DNA of 64,000 nt from Macrobrachium rosenbergii (taxonomy: Eukaryota; Arthropoda; Malacostraca; Decapoda; Palaemonidae). The DNA lies in NCBI RefSeq assembly GCF_040412425.1, contig NC_089749.1:15433662-15497661 (forward strand), written 5' to 3'. The notes under the pieces are model-generated. The model made no database searches. It saw only the letters and a list, made by a program, of their open reading frames with translations, and had not been told where the DNA came from. The position numbers and the translations under genes were made by a program. This document shows, piece after piece, positions 61,296-64,000 of the stretch; the stretch's first letter is position 1; each line of letters starts with the position of its first letter.

Positions 61296-61426
61296 GGATA
61301 GTACTATTAAATTCATAAATCAAATGGCTTGCAAGTCGTTCTCGATCTCTATGATAGTACTATATTCTCTCTCTCTCCCTCTCTCTTGTGGTGGAAACTT
61401 CCAAACTCAGTTTACTAGGGCCTCTC

Positions 61427-61485
<59 letters not shown>
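60985..61485. repeat. three-copy higher-order repeat, each unit ending in a (CT)n tract
   Basis: The anchor GTGGATAGTACTAGTAAATTC, the words TAAATCAAATGGCTTGCAAG and AACT.CCAAATTCAGT, and a terminal CT run recur three times. The CT tract grows from about 12 nt to about 33 nt (61260-61292) to about 55 nt (61431-61485). Confidence 0.9.
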
Positions 61486-61487
<2 letters not shown>

Positions 61488-61690
61488 GGGCGAAGGGTCC
61501 CCGGCAAGTCGAGTATATTTATTAGCCCATTGTGTAAGGAACGGTTAAGCTATTTTGGGGGAATCTCTTTGTTCGTTGATGAAGAAAGGTGTTATTATCA
61601 TGTTCGTGGAGGGTTATTAGCTGTTATTTGTTTTGGTTAACGCTGTAATTATGTTTGGATTACTATTTTGTATGATAATAATAATAATGG

Positions 61691-61696
<6 letters not shown>

Positions 61697-61731
<35 letters not shown>
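61697..61731. repeat. (TTA)n microsatellite
   Basis: About 12 units, preceded by ATAATAATAATAATGG. Confidence 0.95.
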
Positions 61732-61733
<2 letters not shown>

Positions 61734-61763
61734 TTGAGGTGAAAAATCAACACTGATGTACAT

Positions 61764-61898
<135 letters not shown>

Positions 61899-61936
61899 AT
61901 TTTTCACCACTTCAGTGACTCATGTGATTGAGAGTT

Positions 61937-61938
<2 letters not shown>

Positions 61939-62012
<74 letters not shown>
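61939..62012. repeat. (TTA)n microsatellite
   Basis: About 24 units. Confidence 0.96.
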
Positions 62013-62013
<1 letters not shown>

Positions 62014-62465
62014 TGCTGTTGTTGTAATAATTTTAAGTACAAGATTTGACACTTTCAATGTAATTTCACCTTCTCTTGTAGATTATTTTAATTTTCCTGA
62101 AATGTCGCTATACCGCAGCTTTGTGACAACCAATTATTCTTCCTGTTTGCATAAATTTAACCGGTATCCTCTTAGCATACGCGTATAAATCTAGCTTAGG
62201 TAGCTTACAAAAATATCGTGCTTATGGTGTTACGTTAGACTAGACCTAAAGCTTAATTTTTAATACTAGTCGGTTATAAGTCGTTGCTGTTTTAATCTAG
62301 GTTGGATAGAGAAATCGTTATTGGATTTCACTTCTTAAAAGATGCAAAATCACATTTTTAAGAGGGATTTGTTAGGTTAAACAAGGAACACCGAGAAAGA
62401 AAGAGATTTCCATATATCGGAACTGAATGGTGTGCAGGACTGGCCTTTGAGTTTACTGCTGTCAG

Positions 62466-62935
62466 GGGCTGCGCTAGGAATAAGAGCTCGCTCTGACATA
62501 AGGCCTGCTTAGTCTAAAACAAAAAGTGAGAATTTGACGTTTAAGAACCAAACAGTTAAAAACAAGTAATGGCTAGAGTTTTTTTTTATAATTCTGAAAT
62601 ACAGTTTTCCATCAAATTATTCCAGTCACGAGGTGCTTTAGGAACAAGAGTACGCGGTGGCATAAGGCCTGCTTAATCTAAAACAATAAGTGAGAATCTA
62701 ATGTGTGCTAAGTAAGCAATCAAGAAAAATAATGTCTGTTTTTTTGTATAATTCCGAAATATGAAAATTTTCATTAAATTGTTCAAGTCGGTGGTACCCC
62801 AGGAACATGAGCCTGCTCAGTCTAAAACTTTAGACTAAGAATCTGACTTGTATAAAGCAAGAAATAAAAAAGGAAGTAATTTTTCTATTATAATTCCGAA
62901 ATATAAAATTTTGCATCAAGTTGTCTAAAGCAAGC
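62466..62935. repeat. three-copy tandem repeat, about 150-165 bp unit
   Basis: AGGAAYAAGAG, CATAAGGCCTGCTTARTCTA, AAGTGAGAATYTGAC and TATAATTCYGAAATA, then ATCAAATT.TTC.AGTC, recur in order three times with decreasing similarity. Confidence 0.85.
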
Positions 62936-63184
62936 CACCAACCTGCTTCCTATTTTTTTTCTAACATTAGGCCTATAGCTCATCAGGAAAAGTAATCGTT
63001 ACACTATATTTGCTCAAACCAGTTGTGTACAGGTATTGCTCGCTTTTATGTATTCAGCCTCCCCTAATAACTGTCGTGTCTAGGGGGTATATCGTTAAGT
63101 TTTCATTACCTGGTAACGTTATAGGGTGAGTGTTGGGCTAAAAATTTACCTTGGTAAATAAAAGAGAATAGCCCTAAATGAGTA

Positions 63185-63292
<108 letters not shown>

Positions 63293-63354
63293 GAATTAGG
63301 AATATACTGCTTCCAAAAAGAGTTAGCAAACTGAATTAGTAAGTTGCTGTTGTA

Positions 63355-63356
<2 letters not shown>

Positions 63357-63441
<85 letters not shown>
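63357..63441. repeat. (TG)n(AG)n compound microsatellite, unit 2
   Basis: About 29 nt of TG then about 55 nt of AG. The preceding CTGAATTAGTAAGTTGCTGTTG echoes the flanks of unit 1. Confidence 0.96.
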
Positions 63442-63445
<4 letters not shown>

Positions 63446-63565
63446 AATTAAAACAGAAACTTACACGAATATCAAAATCAAGAGTGCTGAAGATTATGCT
63501 AGAGTTCAAAAGTTAACAGGAGTATCATGACAGGAAAGGGAGCCAAGATAATTGAGTTAGCTTAC

Positions 63566-63566
<1 letters not shown>

Positions 63567-63614
<48 letters not shown>

Positions 63615-63690
63615 AACTGAGTTAGTAAGTTCCTGTTGAGTGTGTGAGAAAGAGAGAATTCAAGCAAGCTGAATTAGGAATATACTGTTT

Positions 63691-63740
<50 letters not shown>
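63567..63740. repeat. two further (GA)n arrays with shared flanks
   Basis: GA runs at 63567-63612 and 63695-63740. The spacer repeats GAGTTAGTAAGTTCCTGTTG and GCTGAATTAGGAATATACTG, so this is a further copy of the same compound unit. Confidence 0.93.
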
Positions 63741-63742
<2 letters not shown>

Positions 63743-64000
63743 CAAATCAAATCAAATCAGTGCATCGAGATTATGAAAACAGAAGCCTCACTTCATTCCA
63801 CCAGCCTTTATTCCACCGCCCAGTATTTACAGAAGGGGAAATTCCGTCACGCAGTCACTGGAAACTAATAAATGAAGATGAATAAGGAAAATAGAAGAGA
63901 AACAAATATATTGAGGGTATAACGCGAAGGGTAAATATGCACCGAGTTAATTAGAACGCCATTTTAAACACTTGATCGTATCTTCGCTCTGAATTATGTA

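Overview
The window looks like nuclear DNA of a decapod crustacean. Three things suggest this: an AT-rich, intron-rich gene with arthropod-like protein sequence; very long (GA)n, (TA)n and (TG)n microsatellites; and dispersed repeats of a kind I associate with decapods (a tRNA-derived SINE, and a repeat ending near 'GCCTACAGTGCACC...AGGTGCA'). I cannot name the species. No bacterial, viral or CRISPR content was seen.

Positions 2025-34142, minus strand, hold the 5' two thirds of one gene, an ABCC1/MRP1-type full-length ABC exporter. I could place 21 coding exons. They join phase-consistently into 3290 nt (about 1096 codons). In order they encode the N-terminal membrane domain TMD0, the L0 linker, TMD1, the complete first nucleotide-binding domain (Walker A, Q-loop, LSGGQ, Walker B with Asp in the catalytic-Glu position, H-loop), the acidic/serine-rich linker, and the start of TMD2. 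The rest of TMD2, NBD2 and the stop codon lie beyond the left edge. The start codon (34142) sits in a locally GC-richer block, which probably holds the 5' UTR and promoter.

The introns carry transposon-derived repeats: three copies of a CAGGCAGT-ended MITE, a TTAA-flanked piggyBac-type MITE, a hAT-type MITE with an 8-bp target duplication, a tRNA-SINE and a dispersed decapod repeat. They also carry several short tandem duplications, one of which copies the 3' end of exon 16 together with its splice donor. Exon 3 reads correctly only if two compensating 1-nt indels in T runs are assumed.

Positions about 34.6-64 kb lie upstream of ABCC1 and contain no gene I can name. They hold a decayed non-LTR retrotransposon (about 46.4-47.2 kb, plus strand), two well-spliced candidate exons of an unidentified minus-strand transcript (50.9-51.9 kb), some GC-richer blocks that could be promoters, several tandem duplications, and a dense series of long microsatellites. 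Long microsatellites are nearly absent from the ABCC1 gene body (one long array) but very common from 38 kb to the right end.
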